A stretch of DNA of 64,000 nt from Methylocystis echinoides (lineage in GTDB: Bacteria; Pseudomonadota; Alphaproteobacteria; Rhizobiales; Beijerinckiaceae). The notes beneath the pieces were generated by a model, which saw only the letters and a program-made list of their open reading frames with translations, did not search any database and was not told where the DNA came from. The position numbers were made by a program, and so were the translations under genes. Where the stretch lies: positions 3,038,501 through 3,102,500 of the forward strand of contig NZ_CP156084.1 of assembly GCF_040687965.1 (NCBI RefSeq), in the 5' to 3' direction. Below are positions 60,789 to 64,000 of the stretch, one piece after another. The stretch's first letter is position 1, and every line of letters begins with the position of its first letter.

Positions 60789-61397
60789 ATGCTCAAAAAA
60801 TTTATTTTCTCCTCGCTGGCCGCCTTCGGCGCCGCCACGGCCGCTCAGGCCCAGATCAAGGCCGAGCATCCGCGCTTCTGCGTCATGAGCGTCGGGCCGA
60901 CGCAGATGATGTTCAGCGCCTTTCAGGAGAACAAGACCGACGAAATCTTCTGCCAGCACATCGGCGACGTCGGCAAGACGATGATCATCCTCGACGCCAA
61001 GAGCAACGAGCTTCGGGATATGAACATCGAGGTTCGTCTGCTCAAGAACATCGGCCAGGCGGATTGGCGCGACGACCTCGACGCGACGACCGTAACCGTC
61101 CTCCCGGCAAAGAAATATCTCGAGGGGCGCGGCACCACGAGCTTCACCTACGACTTCACCAAGGAGGGCGACTATCTCGCGCTCGTGCGCGCCACGAGCG
61201 ACGACGGGGCGAAGGAATATGTCGGGCAGTATTACTTCACCGTGGGCGCAAGCTATTTGCAGACCGTCGCCACGGGCGCTCTCGCGGCTGCCGTGGCTTG
61301 CGTCGGTCTCGCGATGTGGCGGCGCGGCCAGTCCGGGAAGACGGCCAAGCCGGCGCAGGCGAAGCCCGCCCCCTCAGCCGCTCGTCAGTCGTCGTAG
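60789..61397 (+). CDS. Secreted, C-terminally membrane-anchored protein (paralogue of 35374-35982)
   Basis: 202 residues. Start at 60789 has GGGAGG seven bases upstream and opens signal peptide MLKKFIFSSLAAFGAATAAQA. Periplasmic domain with Cys pairs (RFCVMSVGPTQMM, EIFCQHIGDVG), MNIEVRLLKNIGQADW, DDLDATTVTVLPAKKYLEGR, GDYLALVRATSDDG; a transmembrane helix (VATGALAAAVACVGLAMW) and a Lys/Ala-rich tail. The aligned features (Cys positions, IEVR-(I/L)-(V/L)K, DDL.P/TV, G-(E/D)-Y, Y/F-x-F-x-(I/V)G) match the protein at 35374-35982. Function unknown. Confidence 0.75.
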   Translation: MLKKFIFSSLAAFGAATAAQAQIKAEHPRFCVMSVGPTQMMFSAFQENKTDEIFCQHIGDVGKTMIILDAKSNELRDMNIEVRLLKNIGQADWRDDLDATTVTVLPAKKYLEGRGTTSFTYDFTKEGDYLALVRATSDDGAKEYVGQYYFTVGASYLQTVATGALAAAVACVGLAMWRRGQSGKTAKPAQAKPAPSAARQSS

Positions 61398-61661
61398 GTT
61401 CCGCTCGACGCGCTTCTTGTAGATTGCGACGGCGCGGCCGGCGGCGTGATGCGGCTCGCCTGCGGCAAAGCTGCGGGCGGCTTCCAGAGTGGCCTCGGCG
61501 GCGGCGTCGATCTTCTCGGCGACCATCAGGGTGCCCTCGCGATTCGGGTCGACGACTCCAAAGGCCATTTTGGTCAGCCGGACGGCGATGACGGCGTTCG
61601 CCGCCACGCTCAGGACGAGCGTATCCGAAAGAAGCGTGGTCAGACCCGGCCGGTTGTTCAT
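61374..61661 (-). CDS. Small helical protein of unknown function
   Basis: 95 residues, GGAGG eight bases before ATG 61661. One hydrophobic stretch (LLSDTLVLSVAANAVIAVRL) and an Ala/Glu-rich helix (AEKIDAAAEATLEAARSFAA) with a basic end. Resembles short uncharacterised proteins of Hyphomicrobiales. Its 3' end overlaps the convergent gene by 24 bases. Confidence 0.6.
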   Translation of the reverse strand: MNNRPGLTTLLSDTLVLSVAANAVIAVRLTKMAFGVVDPNREGTLMVAEKIDAAAEATLEAARSFAAGEPHHAAGRAVAIYKKRVERNLRRLTSG

Positions 61662-61803
61662 CTGCTCGACCTCCGCAGCAAGTCGCCGAGTTTGCGCCAG
61701 TTCGAACTGAAATGCAAAGGTCGGGCCGGGGAAAGGTTAAGCTTCGGTCGCCGGGGGATCGCCCCGCTTCCATCCCGTCCCAACAACCCCCATATTCGCG
61801 GCC

Positions 61804-64000
61804 ATGGCGAAGTCTCCCGAAAAACCCAAGGCGGCGAAGAAAGACCCGGCGCGTCCGACGCGCGCCAAGGCGTCCAAGCCCGACGTCGCGCCGCTCGCCC
61901 CCCATCTCGCTCAATTGCTCAATCCCGCCCTGGCGCCCGGCTTTGAAGACATGGGGCAGGCGGCCTATGACGCGGACGCCGTCCCCGTCGGCGCGGACGA
62001 GCTCTCGACATGGGGGCTCGGTGCGTCGCCGCCGCAGGGCGCGGGCGTTCAGGCCACGGCGGATTCACTTGCGGAACTGCTGCGCCTTGGCGATCCGAAT
62101 CTGCGCGACCGCAAGCCCTGGGTTCCGCATCGGCCGGAGCGGCCGGAAAAATCCGAGGGCGGCGTCAGATTCGAGCTTGTCTCCGACTATACGCCCAAGG
62201 GCGACCAGCCGGCGGCGATCGACGAGTTGGTGAAGGGGGTCGCGGCGCAGGAGCGCGATCAGGTGCTGCTCGGCGTCACCGGCTCGGGCAAGACCTTCAC
62301 AATGGCGAGCGTGATCGCCCATACCCAGCGTCCGGCGCTGATCCTCGCCCCCAACAAGACCCTGGCGGCGCAGCTCTATGGGGAATTCAAAAGCTTCTTC
62401 CCGAATAACGCGGTCGAATATTTTGTCTCTTACTATGACTACTATCAGCCCGAGGCCTATGTGCCGCGGTCGGACACCTATATCGAGAAAGAATCCTCGG
62501 TAAACGAGCAGATCGACCGCATGCGCCACGCCGCGACGCGCGCGCTCCTGGAACGCGACGACGTCATCATCGTCGCTTCGGTCTCCTGCATCTACGGCAT
62601 CGGCTCGGTCGAGACCTATACGGCCATGACCTTTTCGGTGCAGCTCGGCGAGAAGCTCGAACAGCGACAGCTCGTCACCGATCTCGTCGCCTTGCATTAC
62701 AAGCGGGTCAGCGCCGATTTTACGCGCGGAACGTTCCGGGTGCGCGGGGATACGGTGGACGTGTTTCCGGCTCACTATGAAGATCGCGCCTGGCGAATCT
62801 CCTTCTTCGGCGACGAGGTGGAGTCGATTTCCGAATTCGATCCGCTCACCGGGAGGAAGACGGTCGACCTCGAATTCGTGAAGATCTACGCCAATTCGCA
62901 CTATGTCACCCCGCGCCCGACGCTCCTGCAATCGATCAAGGCGATCAAGGAAGAGTTGAAGCAGAGATTGGACGAACTCCACCGCGCGGGCCGCCTGTTG
63001 GAGGCGCAGCGACTCGAACAGCGCACGCGTTTCGATCTGGAAATGATGGAGGCGACGGGCGCTTGCGCCGGTATTGAGAATTACTCGCGCTATCTAACCG
63101 GCCGCAAGCCGGGCGAGCCGCCGCCCACGCTGTTCGAATATCTTCCCGACAATGCGCTCGTCTTCGCAGATGAAAGCCATGTTTCGATCCCGCAGATCGG
63201 CGGCATGTATCGCGGCGACTTCCGCCGCAAGGCGACGCTCGCCGAATACGGCTTCCGTCTGCCGTCCTGCATGGATAACCGCCCGCTGCGTTTCGAGGAA
63301 TGGGACGCCATGCGGCCCCAGACGATCAGCGTCTCCGCGACGCCGGGCAACTGGGAACTGGAGCAGACGGGCGGCGTCTTCGTCGAACAGGTCATTCGTC
63401 CGACGGGGCTCATCGATCCGCCCGTCGAAGTGCGTCCGGCGCGCTCGCAGGTCGACGATCTTCTCGATGAAGTGCGCGCCACTTCACAGATCGGCTATCG
63501 AACGCTCATCACTGTGCTGACCAAGCGCATGGCTGAGGACTTGACCGAATATCTGCACGAGAATGGCGTGCGCGTGCGCTACATGCATTCGGACATCGAC
63601 ACGCTGGAGCGCATCGAGATCATCCGCGACTTGCGGCTCGGGGCCTTCGACGCGCTCGTCGGCATCAACCTCCTGCGCGAGGGCCTCGATATTCCCGAAT
63701 GCGGCCTCGTCGCCATTCTCGACGCCGACAAGGAGGGCTTTTTGCGCTCCGAGACGTCGCTGGTGCAGACCATCGGCCGCGCCGCGCGCAATGTCGACGG
63801 GCGTGTGATCCTTTACGCCGATCACATCACCGGCTCGATGAAGCGGGCCATGGACGAGACCGAACGCCGTCGCGCCAAGCAGCAGGCGTATAATGTCGAA
63901 CACAACATCACGCCCGCGTCGATCAAGCGCGGCATCGCCGACATTCTCGGCAGCGTCGCCGAGCAGGATCATGTCACGGTCGACACGGGCTACGACATCG
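61804..64000 (+). CDS. uvrB: Excinuclease ABC subunit B, N-terminal part
   Basis: 732 codons visible; the gene runs off the right edge. UvrB is the helicase-like damage-verification subunit of nucleotide excision repair, acting with UvrA and UvrC. After an Ala/Pro/Lys-rich N-terminal extension of about 110 residues comes [20 protein letters not shown], Walker [19 protein letters not shown], the beta-hairpin [20 protein letters not shown], Walker B region [40 protein letters not shown] and [20 protein letters not shown]. All motifs intact. Start ATG 61804 gives the long N-terminus typical of alphaproteobacterial UvrB; no strong Shine-Dalgarno. Confidence 0.95.
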   Translation, partial: MAKSPEKPKAAKKDPARPTRAKASKPDVAPLAPHLAQLLNPALAPGFEDMGQAAYDADAVPVGADELSTWGLGASPPQGAGVQATADSLAELLRLGDPNLRDRKPWVPHRPERPEKSEGGVRFELVSDYTPKGDQPAAIDELVKGVAAQERDQVLLGVTGSGKTFTMASVIAHTQRPALILAPNKTLAAQLYGEFKSFFPNNAVEYFVSYYDYYQPEAYVPRSDTYIEKESSVNEQIDRMRHAATRALLERDDVIIVASVSCIYGIGSVETYTAMTFSVQLGEKLEQRQLVTDLVALHYKRVSADFTRGTFRVRGDTVDVFPAHYEDRAWRISFFGDEVESISEFDPLTGRKTVDLEFVKIYANSHYVTPRPTLLQSIKAIKEELKQRLDELHRAGRLLEAQRLEQRTRFDLEMMEATGACAGIENYSRYLTGRKPGEPPPTLFEYLPDNALVFADESHVSIPQIGGMYRGDFRRKATLAEYGFRLPSCMDNRPLRFEEWDAMRPQTISVSATPGNWELEQTGGVFVEQVIRPTGLIDPPVEVRPARSQVDDLLDEVRATSQIGYRTLITVLTKRMAEDLTEYLHENGVRVRYMHSDIDTLERIEIIRDLRLGAFDALVGINLLREGLDIPECGLVAILDADKEGFLRSETSLVQTIGRAARNVDGRVILYADHITGSMKRAMDETERRRAKQQAYNVEHNITPASIKRGIADILGSVAEQDHVTVDTGYDI

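Overview
The window is GC-rich, gene-dense DNA from an alphaproteobacterium, most likely a methylotroph or methanotroph of the Hyphomicrobiales (Methylocystaceae/Beijerinckiaceae type). The evidence is a CckA-type cell-cycle kinase beside a CtrA-like box, a Rhodobacter-type phosphatidylethanolamine methyltransferase, a 6S RNA upstream of 5-formyl-THF cyclo-ligase, alphaproteobacterial forms of infC, dksA and icd, and above all a lanmodulin gene inside a lut-like transport cluster. The genus is an inference. I found no IS element, prophage, CRISPR array, tRNA or rRNA.

Layout. 1-9.2 kb: end of an outer-membrane porin, DEAD-box helicase, glpD, a large acyl-CoA dehydrogenase, an FmdB zinc-ribbon protein coupled to an alpha/beta hydrolase, infC with an AUU start, and a secreted protein. 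9.4-18.4 kb: the most distinctive block, all on the minus strand: histidine kinase, TonB-dependent receptor, lanmodulin (four EF-hands), periplasmic binding protein, YVTN beta-propeller, ABC ATPase and ABC permease, with a LuxR-type response regulator divergent from the kinase. The parts suggest a complete route for lanthanides: outer-membrane uptake, periplasmic binding, ABC transport and a local sensor.

18.4-31.2 kb: fau with 6S RNA, pmtA-mnmA, prs, an OafA-SGNH acyltransferase, an acyl-CoA ligase, a protease-inhibitor-like protein, hemN with two coupled genes, and a DUF1254/DUF1214 protein. 31.2-37.6 kb: a poorly conserved stretch with a hybrid-kinase remnant, small unknown genes, a RecD-like helicase and an HNH endonuclease. 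37.6-51.8 kb: sbcDC, icd, dksA, a FliO-like protein divergent from cckA across a TTAA-N7-TTAA box, then several exported proteins (SGNH, DUF2865, CreA). 52-64 kb: cysS with a possible Cys-containing leader peptide; a tandem array of palindromic repeats with one intact and one decayed DUF559 endonuclease gene; a coupled trio (44-aa membrane protein, GNAT, citramalate synthase cimA); a LOG-family protein; an Atm1-type ABC exporter; an acyltransferase; a second copy of a membrane-anchored secreted family; and uvrB, cut by the right edge.

Two families of palindromic intergenic repeats occur: one with CTTCGAGACG arms (9.3 and 33.5 kb) and one with GGACCCCACCCGGCCCGC arms (53.5-54.5 and 56.8 kb). 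Very long open frames antisense to GC-rich genes are artefacts of composition and are not annotated.
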